A stretch of 64,000 bases of DNA, taken from NCBI GenBank assembly GCA_902776935.1, contig CACYRS010000004.1:35075-99074 (forward strand). Direction: 5' to 3'. Of this stretch, positions 17,531-25,734 are shown piece after piece (the first letter of the stretch is position 1; each line of letters opens with the position of its first letter). Under the pieces are notes generated by a model. That model saw only the letters and a list, made by a program, of their open reading frames with translations. It made no database searches and was not told the origin of the DNA. This DNA comes from an uncultured Prevotellaceae bacterium (lineage in GTDB: Bacteria; Bacteroidota; Bacteroidia; Bacteroidales; Bacteroidaceae). A program made the translations under genes and the position numbers.

Positions 17531-19359
17531 TATACCTGTTGCATGTCGTGAAGCTTCTTGTAATATCCGTCGAAGGAAAGAAGATCGTCGTGAGAGCCTC
17601 GTTCTACTATACGTCCCTCATGCAGCACACATATCTCATCAGCATTCTTGATGGTGCTCAGACGATGGGCGATGGCTACTGTCGTTCGAGTCTTCATAAG
17701 TCTTTCCAAGGCATCCTGTACCAGTCGTTCGCTCTCTGTGTCGAGGGCGGATGTAGCCTCGTCGAGGATAAGGATAGGAGGATTCTTGAGTATTGCTCTT
17801 GCGATGCTCACACGCTGACGCTGACCACCACTTAGTCGTCCTCCGCGATCACCTATGTTTGTATCGAAATTTGCCTCCGATGCCATGATGAAGTCGTAGG
17901 CATTGGCGATGCGTGCAGCTTCCTCGATCTCATCCTGTGTGGCATTGTCGACACCAAAAGAGATGTTATTGCGGAAGGAGTCGTTAAAGAGGATTGCCTC
18001 CTGATTGACATTGCCGATAAGCTTCCGGAGGTCATGAACGCCAAGGTCCTTTACGTTAATGCCGTCGATGAGCACCTCGCCCTCCTGAACATCATAATAG
18101 CGGGGAATAAGGTCTACGAGAGTCGACTTTCCACTTCCGCTCTGGCCTACGAGGGCAATAGTCTTTCCCTTGGGGATGGTGAGGTTGATATCCTTCAGCA
18201 CCCACTGGTCGGCATACTTAAAGCTTACATTACGGAACTCTATCTGATGATCGAAGTGGTTAAGACGCTTGGGGATAGCAGGATCCTTGATTGTATTCTC
18301 TGCCTTAAGGATCTTGTCGATACGCTCCATAGATGCAAGTCCCTTAGGTATGTTGTAGCTGGCACGTGAGAATTCCTTCAAGGGGTGGATGATGGAATAC
18401 AGGATTACCATGTAGTAGATGAATATAGGTCCTGTAAAGGCTTCGTATTTCAACACGAGGACACCGCCAAACCACAGGACAATGACAACCAACAGAGTTC
18501 CGAGGAACTCGCTGACAGGATGTCCTAACTGTATGCGCAGATGCACACGGGTCAGTTGGTTGCGGTATTCTGTATTTACCTTCGAGAACTTATCGTTCAT
18601 CTTCTTTTCTGCGCAAAAAGCCTTGATGATGCGTAGTCCGCCGAGTGTCTCTTCCATGACACTCATCGTATCACTCCACAGATTCTGGGCCTTAATACTC
18701 TTCTGCTTCAGGCTCTTACCCACAAGACCCATCAGCCAGATTATCAGTGGGACGAGTAAGATGGTAAATAGCGTCAGTTGCCATGATATGGCTATCAGGG
18801 TAACAAAATAGCAGATGATAAGAATAGGGTCTTTCATCAGAAGGTCGAGCGATGACATCACAGATGTCTCAACTTCCTGAACGTCACCACTCATCCTGGC
18901 GATAATGTCGCCTTTGCGCTCCTCGGAGAAGAAACCCAGTGGCAGAGCGGTAACCTTCTTATACATCAGGTCGCGGATATCTCTCACTACTCCTGTACGT
19001 ATTGGAGTCAAAAGGGCTCCGCCAAGATAGTAGGCGGCTGTCTTTAGGAGGGTCATGCCTACCAGAAACATACCGATGACAAACAGGGCTGTGGTGGCTC
19101 CCGTCTGTTCGATGAGCTGATTAACATAGTAGTTCATGTTGTTCATCAGCACTTCCTGCACCTTACCCCAGTCCCAAGCCATCAGGGCAGTGGCTTTCTC
19201 TGCATCATCGGTCTTGAAGAGAATCTGAAGAATGGGGATGATGGCAGCAAACGAGAAGATATTCAGTATCGCTGAAAGGATGTTTGCGATAACCGACATG
19301 ACGATAAACTTCCTGTATGGCGGGAGAAATCGCCTGAGTACTTGCATAAACTCTTTCAT
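17530..19359 (-). CDS. MsbA-like lipid ABC exporter (fused permease-ATPase)
   Basis: 609 residues from the ATG at 19359 (MKEFMQVLRRF); the longer frame contains the promoter. Six membrane helices (about 20-330) are followed by an ATPase domain with GQSGSGKST (Walker A), LSGGQRQR (signature), ILILDEATSALD (Walker B) and IAHRLSTI (H-loop). This half-transporter would act as a homodimer exporting lipid A-core or another lipid-linked molecule. It heads an operon with an LTA-synthase-like enzyme and a GT90 enzyme. Its promoter region is a near-copy of the miaB promoter region. Confidence 0.92.
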   Translation of the reverse strand: MKEFMQVLRRFLPPYRKFIVMSVIANILSAILNIFSFAAIIPILQILFKTDDAEKATALMAWDWGKVQEVLMNNMNYYVNQLIEQTGATTALFVIGMFLVGMTLLKTAAYYLGGALLTPIRTGVVRDIRDLMYKKVTALPLGFFSEERKGDIIARMSGDVQEVETSVMSSLDLLMKDPILIICYFVTLIAISWQLTLFTILLVPLIIWLMGLVGKSLKQKSIKAQNLWSDTMSVMEETLGGLRIIKAFCAEKKMNDKFSKVNTEYRNQLTRVHLRIQLGHPVSEFLGTLLVVIVLWFGGVLVLKYEAFTGPIFIYYMVILYSIIHPLKEFSRASYNIPKGLASMERIDKILKAENTIKDPAIPKRLNHFDHQIEFRNVSFKYADQWVLKDINLTIPKGKTIALVGQSGSGKSTLVDLIPRYYDVQEGEVLIDGINVKDLGVHDLRKLIGNVNQEAILFNDSFRNNISFGVDNATQDEIEEAARIANAYDFIMASEANFDTNIGDRGGRLSGGQRQRVSIARAILKNPPILILDEATSALDTESERLVQDALERLMKTRTTVAIAHRLSTIKNADEICVLHEGRIVERGSHDDLLSFDGYYKKLHDMQQV

Positions 19360-19452
19360 CTTTTGAGCTATTTTGGTGCAAAGGTAGTTGTTTTTTTCGA
19401 TATAACCTAAAGATATCATACTTTTTGTGGCAAATATCATCTTTACAGCGTA
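19357..19452. repeat. 96-bp promoter-region duplicate, copy A
   Basis: Direct repeat of 24128-24223, gap-free over 96 bp with about seven mismatches by eye. It contains the leftward -7 box TACCTTTG (complement of 19379-19386) and the operator-like TAACCTAAAGATATCAT (19403-19419). Where copy B has the rightward box TACCTTTG, this copy reads TATCATGG (19451-19458), so the rightward promoter appears lost. Confidence 0.85.
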
Positions 19453-19599
19453 TCATGGGATAAAAAAACAGCTGCCGGAATTAACTTCGCCATGCTGCGA
19501 GGGTGGGAGATGTGCCGTAATGATGCACTTAAGTTATCCCTTTCTGTGTATTGCATAAATAAATCCCTCAAATCGCTTGGCGGTTTGGGGGATTATTAT

Positions 19600-19607
19600 T
19601 ATCTTTG
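19600..19607 (+). promoter_or_regulatory. -7 box TATCTTTG of the PAP2-eptA-acyltransferase operon
   Basis: TATCTTTG followed by CATC and then the GTG start at 19612, which leaves almost no leader. It rules out the longer open frame starting at 19492. Confidence 0.6.
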
Positions 19608-19611
19608 CATC

Positions 19612-20307
19612 GTGAAACAGATATTACTATCATTATCGAAAATAAAGAAGTCGCTTCTGGTATATGGCATTGCGTATTTTGCATTGCTGATGCTGGTTCT
19701 TGGGTTGCAATATGCATATCCGAAAACAGAGCTGCACATGATGGTCAATTCTTATCATACAGGTATTCAAGACACCTTCTTTAAGTATTACTCCATGATG
19801 GCAGAATGGCCATTATATGTGTTGGCGCTGCTTCCTCTATTCTGGAGGAAGATTGGGATGACGGTTTTCTTTGCTGTGAGTGAACTGACGGGTGGGGCGA
19901 TATTACAGATATTGAAACACCTTATCTGTTATGACCGCCCCATAAGCGTATTCGAGAATCATCCCGATATGACGTTGCCTCTGGTACAGGGCGTAAACAT
20001 GTATCACAGCAATTCCTTCCCGTCCGGACATGCCTCTACATTTTTCGTGTTCTGTACTTGCTGTGCCATTATCCTGGCATATCACTATCATGTGAAATCA
20101 AATCACGTAAACCACAGGAAATGGTATCTGATCAATCTGTCGATGGTGGTGCTGTTTATTATGGCAGCACTTGGCGCCTACTCGCGTGTATACCTGTCGC
20201 AGCACTTCCTGTCGGATGTGTGCATGGGAAGTGTCATCGGTTTTATATCCCCATGTCTGATTTACTATTTGGGTAAGGACAAAATCTTGAAACTCAATAA
20301 AGAATGA
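19612..20307 (+). CDS. PAP2-family membrane phosphatase
   Basis: 231 residues from the GTG at 19612 (VKQILLSLSK). It has several membrane helices and the full three-part phosphatase signature: KHLICYDRP (KX6RP), FPSGHAST (PSGH) and SRVYLSQHFLSD (SRX5HXXXD). The family removes phosphate from lipid phosphates such as undecaprenyl pyrophosphate, phosphatidylglycerophosphate or lipid A. It overlaps the EptA-like gene by ATGA. The order PAP2, phosphoethanolamine transferase, acyltransferase suggests lipid A or lipid carrier modification, for example a lipid A phosphatase. Substrate not proven. Confidence 0.88.
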   Translation: MKQILLSLSKIKKSLLVYGIAYFALLMLVLGLQYAYPKTELHMMVNSYHTGIQDTFFKYYSMMAEWPLYVLALLPLFWRKIGMTVFFAVSELTGGAILQILKHLICYDRPISVFENHPDMTLPLVQGVNMYHSNSFPSGHASTFFVFCTCCAIILAYHYHVKSNHVNHRKWYLINLSMVVLFIMAALGAYSRVYLSQHFLSDVCMGSVIGFISPCLIYYLGKDKILKLNKE

Positions 20308-21860
20308 GATACGATAAAATGAAGAAGTTATTACGCAAGCCCATCTCGCTCTTTGTTTTTTCATGTATCGTCAGCATAGGTACATTGTTGTTGTACAACA
20401 TACCTTTCTTCCATTATGTCGCTGACAATTCCAACGAAAGTGCAGGCGGAAGGATATTCCTTCTGACATCACTTGTGGTGATCATGCTGGCACTTAACTT
20501 CATGATGACCTGTCTTGTGATGTTCCTGATGAGGATTGTGGGTAGGATTCTGCTTGCCATATTCTCTGTCATCAATGCTACGGCAGTATATTTCATTGTC
20601 ACCTATAGCGTGATGATTGATGCGACAACCATTGAGAACGTATTCAATACCAGATACTCTGAAGCCTCAGGATTCTTCAGTTGGGGATTGTGGCTTTTCA
20701 TACTGGCCTTTGGCGTGTTGCCGGCTTTGTGGTGCCTGCTGCAGCCAGTAGTAATCGGAAAGGCAAGGAAACTGGCGGTATATTGCGGGAGTTCACTGGC
20801 TATTGTCCTTGTAGTGGCATTGGCGAATTTCAATCAGACATTGTTTATCAGTCAGCACGATACAGAGCTGGGCGGATTGCTGCAGCCCTGGTCGTACCTG
20901 GTTAATATATGCAGGATAGCAAGCTTCAGTATGGACGAACAGGCAGAGGAGATAAAACTGCCGGACGGTAGGATTGCAGACAATGATAAGGTTGTGGTGG
21001 TGCTCGTCATCGGTGAGTCGGCAAGAAAAGCCAACTTCCAGCTCTACGGTTATAAGCGTGATACGAATCCTCTGTTGTCTAAACTGCAGGATCTGAAGGT
21101 ATATGAGGCCACTTCATGTGCCACCTATACTACAGCAGGGTCAAAGGCAATACTTGAGCCAAAAGACTCTGGCGACCTGTATGAACTGCTGCCCAACTAT
21201 GCCTTCCGCACAGGTGTCGACGTGGCGTGGCGTACATCCAACTGGGGAGAGCCTCCTATACATATCGACGAATATCTTACTGACGATGAGCTTGGCGATC
21301 AGTATCCCGATGTTGATAAGAACTACGACGGAATACTCTTTGCAGGTATTCGTCAGCGTATAGAGTCGGGTAAGAGCAATAAGGTGTTGATAATCATCCA
21401 TACCAGTACAAGTCATGGACCGAAGTATGCCGATAAATATCCAAAGGACTTTGAGGTGTATAAGCCTGTGGCAAAGAATGTGGAGGAGGGTGAGAAGAAT
21501 GTTGGCCTGCTCGTTAATGCCTACGACAACACCATTCGTTACACCGACTTCCTTCTCGACAACCTTATCACCACTCTGCGTGCCATGACAGACTGGAAGA
21601 GTGCTATGATCTTCATCTCCGACCACGGCGAGTCGTTGGGTGAGAACAAGATGTTTATGCATGGCTTGCCAATGAAACTGGCTCCAAAGGAGCAATATGA
21701 GATACCTTTCCTGGTATGGACATCTGACAATTTCAGGGATTATAAGACTAAAGACGAACTGCCAGCGGTACTCGAGCAGCACTATATCTTCCATTCCGTG
21801 CTCAATCTGCTGTCAATAGAGTCGCCTGCTTACAACAAAGAGTTCGATATATTCAAATAA
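20304..21860 (+). CDS. EptA-like phosphoethanolamine transferase
   Basis: 518 residues; five N-terminal helices and a periplasmic sulfatase-fold domain. VVVLVIGESARKANFQLYGY is the classic EptA/CptA metal-Glu motif. SCATYTTAGSK carries the Thr nucleophile, and HTSTSHGPKYADKYP and FISDHGESLGENKMFMHG provide the other metal ligands. It transfers phosphoethanolamine from phosphatidylethanolamine to lipid A or core, lowering negative charge. The start overlaps the PAP2 stop by ATGA, and a second ATG five codons in is possible. Confidence 0.88.
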   Translation: MRYDKMKKLLRKPISLFVFSCIVSIGTLLLYNIPFFHYVADNSNESAGGRIFLLTSLVVIMLALNFMMTCLVMFLMRIVGRILLAIFSVINATAVYFIVTYSVMIDATTIENVFNTRYSEASGFFSWGLWLFILAFGVLPALWCLLQPVVIGKARKLAVYCGSSLAIVLVVALANFNQTLFISQHDTELGGLLQPWSYLVNICRIASFSMDEQAEEIKLPDGRIADNDKVVVVLVIGESARKANFQLYGYKRDTNPLLSKLQDLKVYEATSCATYTTAGSKAILEPKDSGDLYELLPNYAFRTGVDVAWRTSNWGEPPIHIDEYLTDDELGDQYPDVDKNYDGILFAGIRQRIESGKSNKVLIIIHTSTSHGPKYADKYPKDFEVYKPVAKNVEEGEKNVGLLVNAYDNTIRYTDFLLDNLITTLRAMTDWKSAMIFISDHGESLGENKMFMHGLPMKLAPKEQYEIPFLVWTSDNFRDYKTKDELPAVLEQHYIFHSVLNLLSIESPAYNKEFDIFK

Positions 21861-21875
21861 AGATTATCCGGTTGC

Positions 21876-22814
21876 ATGAACTATTTCCTCTATTATATAT
21901 TATTAGGTGTCTGGTATCTGTTCTCCCTGTTGCCGTTGAAGATACACTATATCATTTCCGACCTCTTGTTTTGGTTGCTTTACACGGTGATAGGATACCG
22001 GAGGAAGGTGGTATGGAAGAACCTTTCGGCTTCATTCCCGGAAAAGAGCGAGACGGAACTGAAGGAGACAGAACGCGGATTCTACCATTTCCTGTGCGAC
22101 TACTTCGTTGAGACGGTTAAGATGATGACCCTCAGCAAGAAGGAGATAAAGAAGAGAATGGTCTTCAAGGGCATAGAAAATATTGATGAGGTGATAGAGA
22201 GTGGTCAGTCGATAGCGTTGTATCTAGGCCACTATTGTAATTGGGAATGGGTAACGTCGATGCCTCTGTGGGTGACACCTAAGGCACAGTGCGGACAGAT
22301 ATACCATCCGTTGGAGAACAGATATTTTGATAATCTCTTTCTGCGCAGCCGCCAGAGGATGGGGGCCATTAGTATTTCCATGCAAGACACCCTGCGCGAG
22401 GTGGTAAGATACAAACGCGAAGGGCAGCCTATAATGATAGGATATATCTCAGACCAGACTCCAAACTGGGTTAATATCCATCACTGGGTGGATTTTATGA
22501 ATCAGGATACACCCGTGTTCACCGGCACTGAACGGATTGTGAAAAAGATGAACCATGCAGTGTTCTTCTTGGATATTCATCGCGTAAGGCGCGGATATTA
22601 TGAGGCGGAGTTCAAACTGATGACGCGTGAACCTCAGAAGTTGGAGGACTTCGAGTTGACCGATTTGTATTTCGATATGTTGGAGAAGACCATCCGCCGG
22701 GCTCCGGAGTTCTGGTTGTGGAGTCACAACAGATGGAAGCGTACCCGAAAGGAGTTTAATGAGCTCTTTGAGGTGATCGACGGAAAAGTCATCGCCAGGA
22801 ATCGCAAAGACTAA
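21876..22814 (+). CDS. LpxL/HtrB-like lysophospholipid acyltransferase
   Basis: 312 residues, the normal length for lipid A secondary acyltransferases. An N-terminal membrane anchor (MNYFLYYILLGVWYLF) and the HX4-E catalytic motif in LGHYCNWEW are seen, followed by YHPLENRYFDNL, SDQTPNW and WLWSHNRWKR, all typical of LpxL/LpxM. It adds a fatty acyl chain to lipid A or a related glycolipid. It starts 15 bases after the EptA-like gene in the same operon. Confidence 0.88.
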   Translation: MNYFLYYILLGVWYLFSLLPLKIHYIISDLLFWLLYTVIGYRRKVVWKNLSASFPEKSETELKETERGFYHFLCDYFVETVKMMTLSKKEIKKRMVFKGIENIDEVIESGQSIALYLGHYCNWEWVTSMPLWVTPKAQCGQIYHPLENRYFDNLFLRSRQRMGAISISMQDTLREVVRYKREGQPIMIGYISDQTPNWVNIHHWVDFMNQDTPVFTGTERIVKKMNHAVFFLDIHRVRRGYYEAEFKLMTREPQKLEDFELTDLYFDMLEKTIRRAPEFWLWSHNRWKRTRKEFNELFEVIDGKVIARNRKD

Positions 22815-22824
22815 AACAGTCTTT
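22806..22824. terminator. Small hairpin between convergent genes
   Basis: AAAGACT (22806-22812) and AGTCTTT (22818-22824) form a 7-bp stem with an AAAAC loop across the ends of the acyltransferase and miaB genes. It is short and lacks a clear T tract, so it is a weak terminator at best. Confidence 0.35.
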
Positions 22825-24130
22825 AGTCGATGGCTTCGCCAAAGAGAGTGGCGCTGGTGGAACCTGTTATCCTTACGCGTACCGTCTCGCCGATATGATG
22901 CGAACCCTTGTCGAATACTACCATCTTGTTTTGTTCTGTTCGTCCACAGAGTTGCTCCCGGGAACGTTTTGAGAAGCCCTCTACGAGCACGTCAAACTCC
23001 TTGCCCTCGTCTTTCTTGTTCTGTATGGCCGACATCTCTGTCTGAAGGGCGATGAGCTCGTTGAGTCTCCGTATCTTCTCTTCCTCAGGAACATCATCCG
23101 GGAGATGCTTCGAGGCATAGGTTCCGGGGCGTTCAGAGTATTTGAACATGAAAGCAGAGTCGTAGCCCACCTCGCGCATCAGATCGAGGGAGAGCTGGTG
23201 ATCTTCCTCCGTCTCAGAGTGATAGCCTACGAAGATGTCTGTCGACAATCCGCAGTCGGGGATGATACGACGGATGGCATGTACACGGTCCATATACCAC
23301 TCGCGGGTGTATTTGCGGTTCATGAGTTTCAGGATTCTGTCGCTTCCGCTCTGTACAGGCAGGTGGATATGCTTGCATACGTTCGGCATCTCAGCAATGA
23401 CCTTCAGCGTCTCATCGCTCATGTCTTTGGGATGGGATGTGGTAAAGCGCACACGCATGGTGGGCACTTCTTCTGCCACAGCTCTCAGTAGCTTTGGGAA
23501 ATCATAATCTCCAATACGATATGAGTTCACGTTCTGGCCGAGCAGCGTAACCTCCTTATATCCTTTGTCTCTCAAATCGCGAACCTCTTTTAATATGCTC
23601 TCCACATCACGGCTGCGCTCACGACCTCTGGTATAAGGTACGATGCAGTAGTGACAGAAGTTGTTACAGCCACGCATGATGCTTACAAAACCTCCTATCT
23701 TATGACCTAGGCCTATACGCTGGGGGACTACATTCTTATATGTTTCTGTGGTTGACAGTTCGATGTTCATTGCCTTGTGTCCCAGTTCTGCCTGCGCTAT
23801 GAGGTCTGGCAACGACATATATGCATCCGGTCCTGCTACGAGGTCGGCATGATGATTCTCAAGCAGATCCTGCTGTGCTCTCTCTGCCATACAGCCAAGC
23901 ACTCCGATGATTAGCGGATGCTTACGACGAATGGCTGCGAGGGCCTCAAGGCGGTGATATATCTTCTGCTCGGCATTGTCTCTTACAGAACATGTATTCA
24001 AAAAAACGGCATCTGCATCGTCGATGTTCTCTGTGGTCTCATAACCTGCCATCTGCATTACCGATGCCACGACCTCCGAGTCGGCCACATTCATCTGGCA
24101 CCCGTAGGTTTCTATAAATAATTTCTTCAT
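22823..24130 (-). CDS. miaB: tRNA-2-methylthio-N6-dimethylallyladenosine synthase MiaB
   Basis: 435 residues, full length. The N-terminal methylthiotransferase domain has the three cluster Cys in YGCQMNVADSE, NTCSVRDNAEQK and GCMAERAQ. The radical-SAM domain has MRGCNNFCHYCIVPYTRG (CX3CX2C). A C-terminal TRAM-like segment ends the protein (KMVVFDKG...HIGETVRVRITGST). It adds the methylthio group to i6A37 of tRNAs reading UNN codons. Its promoter region is a near-copy of the one in front of the msbA-like gene, and the divergent gene at 24253 shares the intergenic space. Confidence 0.95.
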   Translation of the reverse strand: MKKLFIETYGCQMNVADSEVVASVMQMAGYETTENIDDADAVFLNTCSVRDNAEQKIYHRLEALAAIRRKHPLIIGVLGCMAERAQQDLLENHHADLVAGPDAYMSLPDLIAQAELGHKAMNIELSTTETYKNVVPQRIGLGHKIGGFVSIMRGCNNFCHYCIVPYTRGRERSRDVESILKEVRDLRDKGYKEVTLLGQNVNSYRIGDYDFPKLLRAVAEEVPTMRVRFTTSHPKDMSDETLKVIAEMPNVCKHIHLPVQSGSDRILKLMNRKYTREWYMDRVHAIRRIIPDCGLSTDIFVGYHSETEEDHQLSLDLMREVGYDSAFMFKYSERPGTYASKHLPDDVPEEEKIRRLNELIALQTEMSAIQNKKDEGKEFDVLVEGFSKRSREQLCGRTEQNKMVVFDKGSHHIGETVRVRITGSTSATLFGEAID

Positions 24131-24223
24131 CTTTTGAGTTATTTGGGTGCAAAGGTAGTTGTTTTTTTCGATTTAACCTAAAGATAACATACATTTTGTG
24201 GCAAATATCATCTTTTCTGCGTA
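24128..24223. repeat. 96-bp promoter-region duplicate, copy B
   Basis: Counterpart of 19357-19452 in the same orientation, 4771 bp away. It holds the leftward miaB box (complement of 24150-24157) and the operator-like TTTAACCTAAAGATAACAT (24172-24190). The rightward box TACCTTTG begins at 24222, so here both promoters look intact. Confidence 0.85.
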
Positions 24224-24229
24224 CCTTTG
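24172..24229 (+). promoter_or_regulatory. Operator-like motif plus promoter for membrane protein gene
   Basis: TTTAACCTAAAGATAACAT starts at 24172 and the -7 box TACCTTTG starts at 24222, a 50-nt offset that recurs exactly at two other promoters in this window. The 11-bp repeat unit is TAACCTAAAGA followed by TAACATACATT. Confidence 0.65.
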
Positions 24230-24252
24230 CATCCGGAAAGAGACTATAACAG

Positions 24253-25032
24253 ATGAGAAAGGCAATAATGTATCTCCTTTTGGCGCTCGGCATTGTGCTT
24301 GGTGTGCTTTTTGTAGGTGGGGCCGTAGCTGGCTTCGTCGCAGGATACATTGATGGCTATAACGGCAATGAGTCCGGCACTACGAGTCCTGTAAGTATGG
24401 TGATTGGAAGCGGCTCCTTTATCCTGATACTTCTTTGTATAGTGATGAACTGGGTGTTCCTGCATTTCCGTTTCGCATCGTATGGCATAGGACGCATCCC
24501 CAAGCCTGTACTCATAAAGTCGTTGCTTTGGATGATGGTGGCGATGGGAGGCCTGGCTTTCCTAAGTGCCATAGTATATGTGCCGACGCAGGACCCTGAT
24601 ACAACTATACGCGAATCGTATCAGTGGATGCAGTCTCACTTTCTGTTGTCGATGTTGCTGATTGCTGTTGTTGAAGCAACGGGCAATTTGGTTCTTTATG
24701 GCGCAGTGCTTCGTGAGGTGCTCGACTGGAGGCATCGCCCGGAAATTATCATCCCTGTCTTTGCAGGAATAATAGGACTCGTGTCAGGGCTTATAGGTGA
24801 GGTACATCTTATGATTCCTACGATGATGACAGTTGTCATTGAGGGCTGGGTGTATGAATATAGCCGCAGCGTGATACCTGGGATAATAGGCGATGTGTTC
24901 TTCTGGGCAGTCTATCTGGCTATCATGGGATTCACCTTCCCCTGGTGGTGCTTTCTGATTGCTGTTGCAATTATTATTCCTGGGGCGTACCTTACAATAA
25001 AAACGATGGACCCTTACAAGCCCATCGATTAA
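24253..25032 (+). CDS. CPBP-like (CAAX protease-related) membrane protein
   Basis: 259 residues with about seven hydrophobic helices. The segment VVEATGNLVLYGAVLREVLD looks like the first CPBP/Abi motif (usually EExxxR), but with EA in place of EE and the Arg displaced. GEVHLMIPTMM and VIPGIIGDVFFWAV sit where the later His and Asn/Asp motifs would lie. It may be a degenerate, possibly non-proteolytic CPBP relative; the assignment is by pattern only. Its promoter carries the operator-like motif shared with the genes at 27198 and 27852. It converges on the response-regulator gene with three bases between. Confidence 0.55.
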   Translation: MRKAIMYLLLALGIVLGVLFVGGAVAGFVAGYIDGYNGNESGTTSPVSMVIGSGSFILILLCIVMNWVFLHFRFASYGIGRIPKPVLIKSLLWMMVAMGGLAFLSAIVYVPTQDPDTTIRESYQWMQSHFLLSMLLIAVVEATGNLVLYGAVLREVLDWRHRPEIIIPVFAGIIGLVSGLIGEVHLMIPTMMTVVIEGWVYEYSRSVIPGIIGDVFFWAVYLAIMGFTFPWWCFLIAVAIIIPGAYLTIKTMDPYKPID

Positions 25033-25035
25033 TTA

Positions 25036-25734
25036 TCAGTTCTCTATTAACTGCAGTCCGATTCCCCGTACTGTCTTCAGCGTTATTCTTGGCTCGTCGG
25101 CAAGCAGTTTCCGGAGCTTATTCACAAAGACATCGAGAGAACGTGAGGCGAAATAGTCGTCTTCTGTATTCCAGAAACGGCTGAGGATGGCTTCACGACG
25201 TACCACATTATTCTTATTGTCGGCTAAGAGCTGAAGTATCTTTGCCTCTCTGACGGTGATGGTCTGCGAGGCTCCTGTCTCGTCATTGCGAAGAGTGGCG
25301 TGATCGGCATCGAGGGTGTATTTGCCCAGTTTGTAGTGACTCGTCACTTTCTGTGTCTTGGCACCACCACGCATCTTCATAAGGGCCTGGATATGTGCAT
25401 CGAGCTCCTCAGGAACGAATGGTTTCTTAACATAGTTGTTGATGCCCAGACGATAGCCGGCCTTAACGTCATTAGGCGATGTAAGGGCAGAGGTGAAGAT
25501 GATTATCACGTCGCCATCAGTCTCACGGATACGTTCCACCATCTCAAAGCCGTTCATTACCGGCATGTCGATGTCGGAGATGATGACATCCGGGTGATGC
25601 TCCTCCCAAGCCTTTACACCTTCCTTACCGTTGGAGGCTGTGATTACCTCGTAGCCTCCGATGATGTCTTCGAGACCCGTCTTTTCGATATATGCCAACG
25701 ACTCGTCGTCTTCCACTAACAATAACTTGATCAT
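25036..25734 (-). CDS. rprY: OmpR-family response regulator, RprY-like
   Basis: 232 residues. The receiver domain (1-120) has the acidic pair in LLVEDDES, the phospho-acceptor Asp in DVIISDIDMPVMNG, a Thr/Ser switch (IIFTSALTS) and YVKKPF. The C-terminal winged helix (about 130-232) has TVREAKILQLLADN, RREAILSRFW, SLDVFVNKLRKLL and TVRGIGLQL. Such proteins bind direct repeats spaced one helical turn apart. It overlaps the kinase gene by ATGA. Repeats of that kind occur in four promoter regions around it, which makes it the natural candidate binder. The gene symbol is by resemblance to the Bacteroides RprXY pair. Confidence 0.85.
   Translation of the reverse strand: MIKLLLVEDDESLAYIEKTGLEDIIGGYEVITASNGKEGVKAWEEHHPDVIISDIDMPVMNGFEMVERIRETDGDVIIIFTSALTSPNDVKAGYRLGINNYVKKPFVPEELDAHIQALMKMRGGAKTQKVTSHYKLGKYTLDADHATLRNDETGASQTITVREAKILQLLADNKNNVVRREAILSRFWNTEDDYFASRSLDVFVNKLRKLLADEPRITLKTVRGIGLQLIEN

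Noticed and set aside
19492-19611. N-terminal extension of the PAP2 protein to an ATG at 19492
   Set aside because: The -7 box TATCTTTG at 19600-19607 lies inside it, and the added residues match no family.
21141-21794. 217-residue open frame antisense to the EptA-like gene
   Set aside because: The sense strand carries all catalytic motifs. The antisense product has no coherent features.
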